NCBI RefSeq assembly: GCF_001696455.1
Contig: NZ_MAUJ01000003.1
Location: forward strand, 324,735-388,734
Source: Pseudoalteromonas luteoviolacea
Lineage (GTDB): Bacteria; Pseudomonadota; Gammaproteobacteria; Enterobacterales; Alteromonadaceae
Direction: 5' to 3'
DNA: 64,000 bases
Below the pieces are notes generated by a model, which was not told where the DNA came from, did no database searches, and saw only the letters and a list, made by a program, of their open reading frames with translations. The translations under genes and the position numbers were made by a program. How positions within the stretch are numbered: the first letter of the stretch is position 1; each line of letters opens with the position of its first letter. This document shows, piece after piece, positions 24,982 to 34,894 of the stretch.

Positions 24982-26238
24982 CTAGTTGTGAGATGGACAG
25001 GTAATTATAAACCGGGTACCCGATTCATTACTGTGGTAATCAAGCGAAATGTTCAACCTTTGACACAAGCGGTGCACTATAGAAAGGCCCATGCCTAGCC
25101 CTTCACTGCCCTCTCCTTTGACACCTGAGCTAAACAATTGTGACCTGATTTCTTGAGGAATACCCGGCCCTGTATCTTCCACGCTCAAAACCCCATTGTC
25201 ATACCTTACGCAAACTTGCCCTGACACGATGTGCGCAAATGCATTCCCAATTAAGTTGCTCAACAATAAATTTAATGCGCTTTCACCAATCGCCATGGTT
25301 GCGCTAGATGGGACTTCAATCGCAATCTCAATGTTTTTATCTGCTATTTTTTCTGCTTGCTGTAAAACGCAATTCTCAACAATAGGCAGCAATTTCACTT
25401 CTTTTTGAGTGATTGTTTCTTCTCTTGCTAGCGCCAGTAAGGTTTCTACACTCTGTGCCATTTGCGCTTGGGCAGACATTGCGCGAAGGATTAATTGTTG
25501 CTGTTTATCATTTAATTCAGACTGATTTAATAACGTTAAAGCACCTTGTGTGACGGCGATCGGGGTGCGTAATTCATGAGATGCATCTCGTGTAAATGCT
25601 TGCTCCCTATCTATGAATTGACGTATTCGGTCAAGGGCTCGCTCTAAAGTCTGGGCAAACTCGCCGATTTCATCATTCACAAATTGTTTGGAGAAGTTCT
25701 GCGGGAGCTTTTCAACGGGCGCTTCAGCGACAATATCAACGAGTTTGTCTAATGGTTTGAGTAGCTTTTTAGCCATTGCCAATGACAAATAGGCGAGTAT
25801 TACTGCAACCACTAACACAACAGCAAGCGCAACGAGTAAGAAGTTCAGCATGCCTACTTTGATTTTTCGCACCACCAGATGTTCACTTACTTCTGCAAGC
25901 AACACACCTTTTTCCATTCTAACCATGTGGTAATGCTTATCATCAGCTCCTGCAAACTCCTTAGCTCGCGGCTCCTGTGAAAGCGCATGCTTTATGAAGT
26001 CAGGCAATTCGCCCTCACTCTCTAGGTATTTAATAAAGCCCAACCTAGGTATTGGGGGATTGCCCGCTTCCAATTGTTCCGTAATGTAAGTTGCTTCATC
26101 TTTAAGTAAAAAGTTGAACAAATGATCTTCGATTGTATAAGCGAATAAAAAACAAACAAAACCAAATAACAGGCTAATAAATACAGCAACACCTACAAAA
26201 TAGGCAATAATTCGGGTACGTAACTGACGTGCTTTCAT
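24982..26238 (-). CDS. Membrane sensor histidine kinase
   Basis: A 418-residue kinase. It has an N-terminal helix (IAYFVGVAVFISLLFGFVCF), a short periplasmic domain of about 100 residues, a second helix (FLLVALAVVLVVAVILAYL), a HAMP-like segment, the H-box RDASHELRTPIAVTQG, an N-box (LLSNLIGNAFAH), G1 (DTGPGIP) and G2 (EGLGMGLSIV). Its gene begins 3 nt after the OmpR-type regulator ends, so the two are a cognate pair. The signal is unknown; the small periplasmic loop resembles QseC-type kinases. Confidence 0.93.
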   Translation of the reverse strand: MKARQLRTRIIAYFVGVAVFISLLFGFVCFLFAYTIEDHLFNFLLKDEATYITEQLEAGNPPIPRLGFIKYLESEGELPDFIKHALSQEPRAKEFAGADDKHYHMVRMEKGVLLAEVSEHLVVRKIKVGMLNFLLVALAVVLVVAVILAYLSLAMAKKLLKPLDKLVDIVAEAPVEKLPQNFSKQFVNDEIGEFAQTLERALDRIRQFIDREQAFTRDASHELRTPIAVTQGALTLLNQSELNDKQQQLILRAMSAQAQMAQSVETLLALAREETITQKEVKLLPIVENCVLQQAEKIADKNIEIAIEVPSSATMAIGESALNLLLSNLIGNAFAHIVSGQVCVRYDNGVLSVEDTGPGIPQEIRSQLFSSGVKGEGSEGLGMGLSIVHRLCQRLNISLDYHSNESGTRFIITCPSHN

Positions 26239-26241
26239 GGG

Positions 26242-26997
26242 TTACTCAATATCTAATGCAAGTCCAACACTGTGAATTGTTTTGATAACAGCTTCATCGA
26301 AAGGTTTATCAATGGCCTTGCGCAACTGATAAACATGAGAACGCAATGCATCTGAATCAGTGGGTTCATCTCCCCATATTTTGTCACTGATTTCACTACG
26401 GCTTAAAGGTCGAGGGTGGTGCTCCATGAGCAGTTGTAATATTTTGAAAGGTATTGGCTGCAAAATAATGCTTTTATCAGCGCGATTCACTTGCTGAGTT
26501 TGCAGGTTTAGACTGATCTCTTTACTGCCTTCGCCAAGTTTTAGCGTCCGCTCACTGTGTAACAAATGGCGCTTGGCAAGTGCTAAACATCGTACTAATA
26601 GCTCTTCCAATGCAAAAGGTTTGGTCAAGTAATCATCCGCCCCACTAGAAAAACCGACTAGCTTATCATCCAATGCATCTCGGGCAGTGAGCATGATGAT
26701 GGGGATATGCCGATTTGCCTTTTCTCGGAGTAACTTACATACCGCCAAGCCATCCATCTTAGGCAACATGATATCGAGGATAATACAGTCGTAGTATTGG
26801 CTTAATGCCAAGTCCACGCCTTGCTCCCCATCATAAGCAAAGTCCATGATCATGCCGAATGGCTCAAAGTACTCAGCAATATTACTGCTGATCTCCTGAT
26901 TGTCCTCTATAACCAGTATTTTAAACTGCAACTCTGTGTCACCATTGGGTGATTTGTAGTGAGACACTACGCGCTCCGTGAACAAGTATTTTTGCAC
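26242..26997 (-). CDS. OmpR-family response regulator
   Basis: About 230-251 residues. The receiver has ILVIEDN and phospho-Asp in CIILDIMLPKMDG, with the conserved Lys in YLTKPF. A winged-helix DNA-binding domain follows (SRSEISDKIWG, LRSHVYQLRKAID). The first 23 residues before LQFKILVIEDN are unlike the family. The start given is a GTG with a poor ribosome site; the real start may be a TTG or GTG 10-23 codons later. It is first in a two-gene operon with the kinase. Confidence 0.9.
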   Translation of the reverse strand: MQKYLFTERVVSHYKSPNGDTELQFKILVIEDNQEISSNIAEYFEPFGMIMDFAYDGEQGVDLALSQYYDCIILDIMLPKMDGLAVCKLLREKANRHIPIIMLTARDALDDKLVGFSSGADDYLTKPFALEELLVRCLALAKRHLLHSERTLKLGEGSKEISLNLQTQQVNRADKSIILQPIPFKILQLLMEHHPRPLSRSEISDKIWGDEPTDSDALRSHVYQLRKAIDKPFDEAVIKTIHSVGLALDIE

Positions 26998-27135
26998 AGC
27001 TTAACATGGCGACTCGTGAAATGATTGTGAAATATGGTTAGGCAAAAAGTGACATAGGAGCACGCATTTGCTGGCGATAAGTAGAGCCAAAACAAAATTA
27101 TGCTCAGGTTAAAATACTTCTAATGCAACTAAAGA

Positions 27136-27156
27136 GTGAGCAACTTTCTTGCTCAC
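27136..27156 (-). terminator. Hairpin downstream of the winged-helix gene
   Basis: GTGAGCAA and TTGCTCAC form a perfect 8-bp stem with a 5-nt loop. On the minus strand TCTTTAG follows. It separates the winged-helix gene from the OmpR/kinase pair. Confidence 0.6.
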
Positions 27157-27251
27157 CCGAGATGCAAAGCACGACTAATGAATATATTTATTTTTATTCT
27201 TATTTTTTTAGAGCTTGCTCGCTCTTTCCTCCCCCATAATCAATGGGTCTA

Positions 27252-27677
27252 TTACGTTAACTTTCCTTTATTTAGTAAGGTTTGGCTAAACAATCTAGAT
27301 AGCCATTGAAACAAGCTGGGCCTAGGATCCAATTGAACATCTAAATTGAAGCTATACCCTTTTTTGTAATGTGTTCTGATTACTTCACCCTCGAATTTGT
27401 GTTTAGAAATACTGCGACGAAGCTCTGACACAGCACGATTAATCGCGTTGTTATCAACATATTCTTGTTGCCAGATTTCTCGACACAATTCATCACGGCT
27501 AATGACGCGATCTCTGTGCTGAATAAAGTAAACTAACAGGTCATAGATCAAGGGTTCAACTTTCACCCTTTCTCCACAAAATGTTAACGAACGTTTCCTT
27601 TTATTCAGTGCATAATGACCAAATACCGCAAAGGTAAAGTCAGTATTTTCTTTATCACTTAAACTCATGATCAACAA
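27252..27677 (-). CDS. Isolated winged-helix (OmpR/CadC-type) DNA-binding protein
   Basis: About 141 residues. Residues 15-115 form a Trans_reg_C winged helix (VKVEPLIYDLLVYFIQHRD, SRDELCREIWQQEYVDNNA, INRAVSELRRSI). It lacks both a receiver and the transmembrane and periplasmic part of CadC/ToxR proteins; only about 25 residues follow. Either it is a stand-alone regulator or a shortened CadC-like protein. The TTG at 27677 has AAGGAAG at a good distance; the ATG at 27668 is an alternative. No obvious target is adjacent. Confidence 0.75.
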   Translation of the reverse strand: MLIMSLSDKENTDFTFAVFGHYALNKRKRSLTFCGERVKVEPLIYDLLVYFIQHRDRVISRDELCREIWQQEYVDNNAINRAVSELRRSISKHKFEGEVIRTHYKKGYSFNLDVQLDPRPSLFQWLSRLFSQTLLNKGKLT

Positions 27678-28034
27678 TATACTTCCTTTATATATGACTT
27701 TAAAAGCAATTATATTTTATCGCTCACAGGGTCAATTTGGAACGAATTTAAGCGCAAATTCACATGACTTTTTGTTAATAGCAACATATGACTAAATTGC
27801 CCACAAAAGAGACAAAAAACCTTAACAGTAAACCGAGAATAAACAATATCTATACAAAAAATACACATAAGCGAATAAAAAACCTACGCATCATTTTATT
27901 AGATCACTCTTTATTTAGGTATTCATGACAGTTTTTAATTTAGTGCTTTTTGACACACTTTAGTAAATTTCATGATGTCTTATTTTTTTAGTATTTTAGC
28001 GAGTTTGAGCCAGCAGAACTGGCCCAACCTTTCT
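27678..28034. other. AT-rich gene-free region
   Basis: About 350 bp with long A/T stretches and no credible reading frame. It should contain the promoter of the winged-helix gene and the 3' end of the DJ-1-like transcript. No strong structure seen. Confidence 0.5.
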
Positions 28035-29141
28035 TTAAAGAGACGCAATGAAAGATTTTATTTGTTGGTTTTTAGGGTACAATTTGGTGCTTTTATTCAG
28101 CAGCGCCATTGCTTTCTCTCTTTGATTCAATCGTACATAAGCTTTGGCTAAGGTAAGCTCCATTACTGGATGCGAAGTTTTAGTGAGAATGTAAGATAAA
28201 AACCGCGCACTAGATTCTACTTGAAACTCTGTCTCGGCATGCCTAATTTGCAGCACACTCATCATAGCCAACATGTTTAAATCATAATACTCGCTAGAAG
28301 ACTCATATTTCTTCTTAGCAAGCTCTGGATTTCGCAAAAATAATTCATAAAGTTTTACGCTAGCATCATCTTGATATTCTCGCAGCGGCAGAAGCTCAAC
28401 GCCGAGCCCTGAAACCATTGCTCGCGCAGTATCCACCGTCGAAAATGGGTTTTGACCAGTGATCAAGTTCCCATCAATCGTTACTTGATTAAGCATAAGG
28501 CCATCCTTTTCAAAATGTGCACCTCGCTCAATCAACTTATCCTCCAGTAAAAATTCAAATTTATCTCGCCACTTTTTGCCAAATGCTGACTCTTCTTGAT
28601 TCGTAAAGCCGTTAACTCGTTTGCCATCAACTAGGTAACTACCATCGCTCAACTTTACATCGACCAATGCTGCTGGGCCATGGCACACGGCACCAACAAC
28701 ACCTTTGCTTTCATACATTTCAGCTATGATTTCTTGTAGCGGCTGATGCTGGTATAGATCAAACATAGGCCCTTTTCCACCAACAACAAAGATGCCGTCA
28801 AACTCACTTGGGTCAATGCTAGCCAATGAAAATGTATTTTTTAGCGCCTTCATCGCGACGGGATCTTGAAGAAATGCTTGGTTATACTTAACGGATTTAT
28901 CATATTGATCTGCAATAGGTTCTCCACCAGATGGGGACGCTAAGGTTACTTCAATTCCATGGCGATTAAATACGTGATACGCTTTGCTCAACTCGCCGAA
29001 TTCATAGCCTGGTTGCACCAATTTTTGCTGGTCGTCCAGTTTTCCATGGCTGCTCAGTACCATTAAAATTTGAGGTGCTTCTGTGGCAAGTGATGCGGTA
29101 CTCACTAACGCCGCACAGGTAAGGGTAAGTAGCTTGTTCAT
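28035..29141 (-). CDS. Secreted DJ-1/PfpI (Hsp31-like) protein with C-terminal TPR-like extension
   Basis: About 368 residues from the ATG at 29141, which has AAGGAAAG upstream; a frame extending further upstream is non-coding. The signal peptide (LLTLTCAALVSTASLA) implies export. Residues about 25-245 are a DJ-1/PfpI domain: the nucleophile elbow is AVCHGPAALV, and IFVVGGKGPMFDL and FTNQEESAFG are typical of the Hsp31/HchA-like branch (glyoxalase or chaperone activity). The last 120 residues are helical and end in a TPR-like repeat (MELTLAKAYVRLNQREKAM). This extension is unusual for the family and suggests a protein-binding role in the periplasm. Confidence 0.85.
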   Translation of the reverse strand: MNKLLTLTCAALVSTASLATEAPQILMVLSSHGKLDDQQKLVQPGYEFGELSKAYHVFNRHGIEVTLASPSGGEPIADQYDKSVKYNQAFLQDPVAMKALKNTFSLASIDPSEFDGIFVVGGKGPMFDLYQHQPLQEIIAEMYESKGVVGAVCHGPAALVDVKLSDGSYLVDGKRVNGFTNQEESAFGKKWRDKFEFLLEDKLIERGAHFEKDGLMLNQVTIDGNLITGQNPFSTVDTARAMVSGLGVELLPLREYQDDASVKLYELFLRNPELAKKKYESSSEYYDLNMLAMMSVLQIRHAETEFQVESSARFLSYILTKTSHPVMELTLAKAYVRLNQREKAMALLNKSTKLYPKNQQIKSFIASL

Positions 29142-29402
29142 AACATCTTTCCTTCTTAGTTGGGAATGCCAAAGTACTAGAGAAGATGTGAAAGCAATGT
29201 GAAGTTTCATGCAACTATACACAACACATCAATTGCATTTTTCGAATCAAAAATGTACAGCAATTGAAAGCGAGTCAGGTTATGTATTTAGTAAAAAATA
29301 GACATAGGGAATGCCAAAGACACACTATGTTGTGTCCTTTAAAGACTAGAGATTTCTCCTATATAATTGGTGTTAATTCAGAATGGTAATATTCAATTAA
29401 AA

Positions 29403-29882
29403 ATGATAGATACCACTTTAAAATCAGCAGATATTCCATCACCACTTTGGGATATATACAAAGATGTTTACTTCGCACCGTGTAGTGCAACTCATCATTA
29501 TCTAAATGGTGCCATCATCAGCCTATGGAACCCCAATGGGAAAAGCTTAAATAATCACCAAAACAGTTTTTTTGCTAAAAAAAATATTTCATTAATTTCC
29601 CGCCAACAAATATCAATAAATTACTTGTATGGGGGTAATGAAAATATGTCATATAGAGAATTTAGTATCTCAATCAATACCTCGCTGGCTAATGCTCAAA
29701 AAATTGCGCAGAGATGTCGCCAAAATGCTTTTTACTACCTTAGCGAAGGGCAGATAACTTTATACAACAGCATGAAACTGACGCAGTATTGCCGACTAAA
29801 CGCACACTTTTTATCCCGCTTATGCCGTACTTCTATACCTAAAAGTAACGCTGCGATTAGCAAACCAACCTTTCTAAAGTAA
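29403..29882 (+). CDS. DUF3293-like protein
   Basis: About 159 residues from the ATG at 29403; in-frame GTG and TTG codons lie further upstream, and no ribosome site is strong. The segments LWDIYKDVYF, AIISLWNPNGKSLNNHQN and AQRCRQNAFYYLSEGQITLY match the pattern I know for DUF3293, a small family of unknown function. The C-terminal 40 residues are Arg- and Ser-rich and less family-like. It is divergent from the DJ-1-like gene. Confidence 0.6.
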   Translation: MIDTTLKSADIPSPLWDIYKDVYFAPCSATHHYLNGAIISLWNPNGKSLNNHQNSFFAKKNISLISRQQISINYLYGGNENMSYREFSISINTSLANAQKIAQRCRQNAFYYLSEGQITLYNSMKLTQYCRLNAHFLSRLCRTSIPKSNAAISKPTFLK

Positions 29883-30348
29883 ATCGGTCCAAATACCTCT
29901 TATTCCTTGATTCAGCCCGCCCAATGCATGTTAATAATCCGCTAAGCAACCCCAAATCCTGAAGCTAAGTTAACGCCAATTATGCTACCACTGACCAATT
30001 TTTGAAAAAGCAGGGCTCAAAACATTCACATATGAATAATCTACATTCGACCCACTTCGGTAGTGTCGAAAAAGGTGTCACAGCAATGATAACACGCAGT
30101 CCCATTCTTGGTTGTGTCGTTATGATCATCGTTAGATATTGTTTTATTTAGCTATTCTTATCTTCTAACCTGATCATAAAACTAAATTATCACTATCAAG
30201 CGACCAAAGTTTTGATTCAGAATAATAAAACGACAGCCAGCCTATAAATCGAAATAAGCGATATTCAATTGCCTTAAGCTCACATGCTTCATTTGCCCTC
30301 AGATAGACAAATTATTGACTAAACTTAAGTACAAATAGACAGCAATAC
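29883..30348. other. Gene-free region before the hybrid kinase
   Basis: About 460 bp with no credible gene and no clear hairpin or operator. It presumably holds the promoter of the hybrid kinase. Confidence 0.45.
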
Positions 30349-30354
30349 TTGCCT

Positions 30355-32739
30355 ATGCAACTCAAAACTCGATTACCGCTTGTACTTGCAATTACAGCAC
30401 TCTTACCTATGCTCGTGATTTTTTTTATCGCTTTGATACACAGTGCTAAACAAGCAGAGGAAATGAGTATTCGCGCAGCACAATCTGAAGTACTGAATGC
30501 CGCAGCCATTTTTAACAACTACTTTTCTTTACGAAAGTCAGAAGTCGCTACTTTAGCTCGTCAAGCGACGCTTCGCACAATGCAATTTGACAGCATTAAG
30601 CCTATTTTATTACGCGAAAAACACGCCCATAAAAATACCTATGAAAAGTTTATACTAGGCAGAGCTGACGGCAGTTTTCATAATACTGAAGGGGGCAACC
30701 CCCATCAAAATATGCTCAGAACCTTTGACGACAAGGACCCAAGTGCAAAATTAAAGACCATCGCCAAACGAGACTATTGGCAATACACCATCAGTAACAA
30801 CATAGAACAAACAGAAAGAGTATATGTGTCTGAGCCGATGATTTCCTATACGACAGGGGTTACCCAAATTGTCGTCGCGGCTTCCATTATCAACGACAAT
30901 GGACAAGTCGTTGGACTACTTGGCGGCAGCATTCCATGGCGAGAGGTTGAGCGTCTGGTGGCCCGTGTCAAAGCACATGTATTACAACAATTTGGTGAAC
31001 AAGCTAAATTCATGCTGGTTTCTAGTGTGGGCACTTATATGTATCACTGGACAAAAGCAAAAAATATTCAGTACAAGCATGAAGATGGTCGCCATGTCAT
31101 CAATGAAATCGGAGAAAAGGCGAGTATTATTTACCAGATCACCAAAGAGCGAGATCCAAGCCTCAGGGACATTGGGGTGAAAATGATTGCAGGATTTGAA
31201 GGCTACGGGCGCTTCTCAATGGATGATAGAACCACTGCTTTTACGTTTTATGCACCTATCACTTCTGCAAATTATAGTCTTGCCGTTGTGCTCCCTGAAC
31301 CAGTCGTTTTCTCTTCTGTTTACGCATTACAAAATAAATTACTCTGGATACTCGTTATCGCCACTTTTATCAGTATGGGGATAGCATGGTGGATAGCTTA
31401 TCGCCTTTATTACCCTATTTCAAAACTGACTTATGCTGCTCAATCTCTCGCCAAAGGCCAATACAATATTCACCTAAAGCCCAAAGGCAGTGATGAAATT
31501 GCAGAGTTGAGTCGGACATTCGAGTCCATGCGCGATATGATCTCCAAGCGTGAAAGCGATTTAGAATACCGAGTCGAAAAGCGAACACAAGCCCTTGTCA
31601 AAGCCAAGCATCAGGCCGAATTAGCGGTATCGGCCAAAAGCCGCTTTCTCGCTAATATGAGTCATGAGATCCGAACACCTATGAATGGCATTCTGGGTAC
31701 CATTCAACTGCTAGAGCAAGAAGAGAACTTTAGCAAAGAACAAAAACACTTACTCAAATTAGCCAGTATTTCTGGTAGCAACCTAGTTACACTCATCAAT
31801 GATATTTTGGACGTATCAAAGTTAGAACAGGGGCAAATTCGGTTATATGAAGAGCCGTTCAACTTGCGGACAGCCGTTGACCACCTGATGCAATTGACAC
31901 AATCAAAAGTTGATTGTAAACCCATCACAATGTGTTACTACATTGATACAGGTGTACCAATAGAGTTGGTTAGTGATAAACACCGCCTACAACAAGTACT
32001 GCTGAACTTACTCAATAATGCTTATAAGTTTACGGCTGAGGGAAAAATCACGGTGCACATTCAGGTGCATAAAAGTAACCCTCATTTTTTGCAATTTTCA
32101 GTAAACGATACGGGGGTCGGGATTTCTCCCGATAAACAAACCAAAATTTTTGACCCATTTTGCCAAGAAGATGACAGCACGACAAAACGCTTTGGCGGTA
32201 CAGGACTTGGATTAAGTATCTGCCGGCAATTAGTATCTCTTGCCGGCGGATCGATAACGTGTGACTCAATTCATGGAAAAGGCGCCACCTTTTATTTTAG
32301 TTGGCCCTTTACACCCTGTTGCTTGCTCAAACAGTCAAATGAAAAGTCATCTTGTACACAATTAACAGGCCATGTTCTGTTGGCTGAGGACAATACCATT
32401 AACCAAGTCGTCATCTGCACGATGCTCGAAAAACTGGGTCTGAGCGTCGAGCTTGCAACCGATGGTCGACAAGTACTAGAAAAAGTGACGCAATCTCGAT
32501 TTGACTTGATTCTGATGGATGTTCATATGCCAAATATGGATGGCATAGAGGCAACTAAAAGGCTGAGGTTACAACCGGAGTATAACAAGTTGATCATCAT
32601 TGCTATTACAGCGAACGTGTTTTTAGAAGATATCGCCACTTACTATAGTTCGGGCATGGACGATTTTATTGGTAAACCTGTTGAAATCACTAAACTAGAA
32701 ACTGTTCTCAGCAAGTGGTTAAGAATAAAAAACAGCTAA
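30355..32739 (+). CDS. Hybrid sensor histidine kinase with dCache sensor and receiver
   Basis: About 794 residues. It has helix 1 ([21 protein letters not shown]), a periplasmic dCache-like sensor of about 270 residues, helix 2 ([19 protein letters not shown]), a HAMP domain ([18 protein letters not shown]) and a coiled linker. The H-box is [17 protein letters not shown], with N-box ([12 protein letters not shown]), G1 (DTGVGIS) and G2 ([10 protein letters not shown]). A C-terminal receiver has its phospho-Asp in [13 protein letters not shown]. No HPt domain is present, so a separate phosphotransfer protein is needed. dCache sensors usually bind small metabolites. The ATG at 30355 is preferred over a TTG two codons earlier. 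The gene ends 21 nt inside the convergent cupin gene. Confidence 0.93.
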   Translation: MQLKTRLPLVLAITALLPMLVIFFIALIHSAKQAEEMSIRAAQSEVLNAAAIFNNYFSLRKSEVATLARQATLRTMQFDSIKPILLREKHAHKNTYEKFILGRADGSFHNTEGGNPHQNMLRTFDDKDPSAKLKTIAKRDYWQYTISNNIEQTERVYVSEPMISYTTGVTQIVVAASIINDNGQVVGLLGGSIPWREVERLVARVKAHVLQQFGEQAKFMLVSSVGTYMYHWTKAKNIQYKHEDGRHVINEIGEKASIIYQITKERDPSLRDIGVKMIAGFEGYGRFSMDDRTTAFTFYAPITSANYSLAVVLPEPVVFSSVYALQNKLLWILVIATFISMGIAWWIAYRLYYPISKLTYAAQSLAKGQYNIHLKPKGSDEIAELSRTFESMRDMISKRESDLEYRVEKRTQALVKAKHQAELAVSAKSRFLANMSHEIRTPMNGILGTIQLLEQEENFSKEQKHLLKLASISGSNLVTLINDILDVSKLEQGQIRLYEEPFNLRTAVDHLMQLTQSKVDCKPITMCYYIDTGVPIELVSDKHRLQQVLLNLLNNAYKFTAEGKITVHIQVHKSNPHFLQFSVNDTGVGISPDKQTKIFDPFCQEDDSTTKRFGGTGLGLSICRQLVSLAGGSITCDSIHGKGATFYFSWPFTPCCLLKQSNEKSSCTQLTGHVLLAEDNTINQVVICTMLEKLGLSVELATDGRQVLEKVTQSRFDLILMDVHMPNMDGIEATKRLRLQPEYNKLIIIAITANVFLEDIATYYSSGMDDFIGKPVEITKLETVLSKWLRIKNS

Positions 32740-33045
32740 CCAAACCGTTTCTTCATCGGGTTTTGTCCAACTGACTTTATGCTTACAGTGAGCTGGAATA
32801 TTAATATGTTCCCCTGAATGCAGTCTCACGACTTGGCCATTTTCAAAAGTGAGCTCTCCCGCCCCTTTCAGTACCATAACCCACTCGTGTTGGTCTTGGT
32901 CATACCAACCTTCATCTGGTGAAGTGTGGCCCTTTGACACAATTCGCTCAATCTTTACGTCACCGTTACCTGCAATCACTTCAAAAAACTCGTCATTTAA
33001 GTGAGTGGGAATTGCTTGAAATAGGTTGTGTTTATCTATAACCAT
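32719..33045 (-). CDS. Small cupin-domain protein
   Basis: A 108-residue single-domain cupin. Motif 1 is [19 protein letters not shown] and motif 2 is [17 protein letters not shown], which supply the metal-binding His/Glu set. The start is the ATG at 33045 with GAGG 6 nt upstream. The frame stays open upstream through the tRNA-Ala gene, but that part is not protein. Cupins of this size bind metals or small sugars; the role is unknown. Its 3' end overlaps the convergent hybrid-kinase gene by 21 nt. Confidence 0.8.
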   Translation of the reverse strand: MVIDKHNLFQAIPTHLNDEFFEVIAGNGDVKIERIVSKGHTSPDEGWYDQDQHEWVMVLKGAGELTFENGQVVRLHSGEHINIPAHCKHKVSWTKPDEETVWLAVFYS

Positions 33046-33116
33046 TGAAAGCCTCGTTGCGGTGATTATCGGTGCGCAGGTTATGTACTGAACAAGTGAA
33101 TGTATACAGAGAAGTT

Positions 33117-33192
<76 letters not shown>

Positions 33193-33348
33193 AAACAAAA
33201 CACATTGATTTTATTACGTCTTTTAGATTTGTAAAGTAGTTTTTTGGGAAATGAATAATACTTGTACGCCCAAGGCCACTCGTCTAGTCGGGACGCTGGT
33301 GTTCTTCACACCAACGTCCTCATCACTATCGGAAACCACCTTAATGGC

Positions 33349-33876
33349 TTAGTTAGTCAATTGTTTTAGTGCGTTCTCTAGAGCTGCGTCTATTTCGTCA
33401 TTAGTCAACTTGCCAGCTTCTACATCAAAGTTATCAAAGAAGCTTGGCACTGACAGGCTAGCTTTTACATCGGCCGCAAAATAAGGCGCTGAATTTACCG
33501 CAGCCCCCAGTACACTTTGCGCACCACCTGGACCAGGAGACGTGGCCATCAGTAGCATTGGCGTATTTTGGTAAACTTTCATATCAATACGAGAAGTCCA
33601 ATCAAAAATGTTTTTATACGCCGCTGTATACGACCCATTATGCTCAGCAAACGAAACAATGATGACATCGGCAGCACCGATTTTGTCATAAAACCTCTGC
33701 GCCTGTTCAGGAATACCGCCTTCACTCTCTCGATCAGAACTATAAATAGGCATTTCGAAATCATTTAAATCCAGAATTTCTACTTCTGCATTGTCAATTT
33801 TAGACGCTGCGTATTTTACAAGCTGTTGGTTGATTGATTGACGGCTGTTGCTCGCTGCAAATGCTAAAACTTTCAT
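33349..33876 (-). CDS. NADPH-dependent FMN reductase
   Basis: About 175 residues of flavodoxin-like fold: KVLAFAASNSRQSINQQLV at the start is the phosphate-binding loop, and SFAEHNGSYTAAYKNIFDW and LLMATSPGPGGAQSVL are typical of the chromate/azo/FMN reductase family. The start is the ATG at 33876 with GGAGAG 4 nt upstream, not the TTG four codons earlier. It is divergent from a LysR gene, which probably controls it. Likely role: flavin or quinone reduction and redox defence. Confidence 0.92.
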   Translation of the reverse strand: MKVLAFAASNSRQSINQQLVKYAASKIDNAEVEILDLNDFEMPIYSSDRESEGGIPEQAQRFYDKIGAADVIIVSFAEHNGSYTAAYKNIFDWTSRIDMKVYQNTPMLLMATSPGPGGAQSVLGAAVNSAPYFAADVKASLSVPSFFDNFDVEAGKLTNDEIDAALENALKQLTN

Positions 33877-33992
33877 AGTGCTCTCCAAATGTTCAGGTGA
33901 TTCATTTTTTATGTCTCTCGACTTGATGACAAACAGTGTAGATTAAGTTTTAATAAACATTAATAGGGCAAATATAAAGTAACTATTTCCAT

Positions 33993-34889
33993 ATGGATTA
34001 TAATCTATTTGAAGGCATCCAGGTCTTCGTTAAAGTCGTACAATGTAATAGCTTCGCTTTAGCGGCAGAGCAACTTGGCCATTCACCTTCTCACGTTAGT
34101 AAAGTTGTCAATCGACTAGAAGCGCGCTTGGGGTTGCGGCTGCTCAATCGCACAACCCGGACACTGGCTTTAACACCAGACGGGGAAGTTTACTTCCAAC
34201 ATTGTCAGCAGTTAATTAATGATGCCCAACATACCCTTCAGTTACTGACGCACAAAGATGATAAACCCAAAGGCGTGCTCAAGATCAGCTGCCCGGTCGC
34301 ATTCAGTCTTGACTATTTGCGCCCTGCAGTGGCGCAATACCTTCGCAAGTACCCCAATGTAACAATTGAGTGGGACATTAGTGATCGCGCCGTGGATGTC
34401 GTGGGAGATGGCTATGATTTGGCAATTCGTGCAACAGCGCAGCTAGAAGAGTCCAGCCTGATTTGCAAGCGTATATATCAATGTCGCACTCTAGTCGTAG
34501 CAAGTCCACAATATATAGAGCAATTCGGTAGGCCCTATCACCCGAGAGAACTCGCCAAGCATCATTGTGTCTGCTACAGCAACCTCAAAAACCCCGAGCG
34601 ATGGGAGTTTTCAGACCCGCATGGCAAGCCATTTTCCGTCGATGTAAGAAAGCGCATAAATTGTAATAATGGCCGAATGCAAGCCGCAATGGCGATAGAT
34701 GGTTTGGGTATTACTCGGCTTCCCGAATTTTATCTCTGTGACGCTTTGAATAACGGCGAATTAGAAATCTTATTTGAGGAATATTTACAAAAGCCGGTGT
34801 ACGTTTACGTGGTATATCCAAGCCGAAGACACCTTTCCCCTAAAGTGCGATATTTTATCGACATGCTCAGTGACCACATAGAGCAATAA
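33993..34889 (+). CDS. LysR-family transcriptional regulator
   Basis: A 298-residue regulator. The N-terminal helix-turn-helix (FALAAEQLGHSPSHVSKVVN) and LGLRLLNRTTRTLALT are standard LysR. The effector domain belongs to the CrgA-like branch (LKISCPVAFSLDYLRP). Its start is 116 bp from the FMN reductase start on the other strand, the usual layout for a regulator of a divergent redox gene. It ends 5 bp from the convergent binding-protein gene. Confidence 0.93.
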   Translation: MDYNLFEGIQVFVKVVQCNSFALAAEQLGHSPSHVSKVVNRLEARLGLRLLNRTTRTLALTPDGEVYFQHCQQLINDAQHTLQLLTHKDDKPKGVLKISCPVAFSLDYLRPAVAQYLRKYPNVTIEWDISDRAVDVVGDGYDLAIRATAQLEESSLICKRIYQCRTLVVASPQYIEQFGRPYHPRELAKHHCVCYSNLKNPERWEFSDPHGKPFSVDVRKRINCNNGRMQAAMAIDGLGITRLPEFYLCDALNNGELEILFEEYLQKPVYVYVVYPSRRHLSPKVRYFIDMLSDHIEQ

Positions 34890-34894
34890 TAGCT

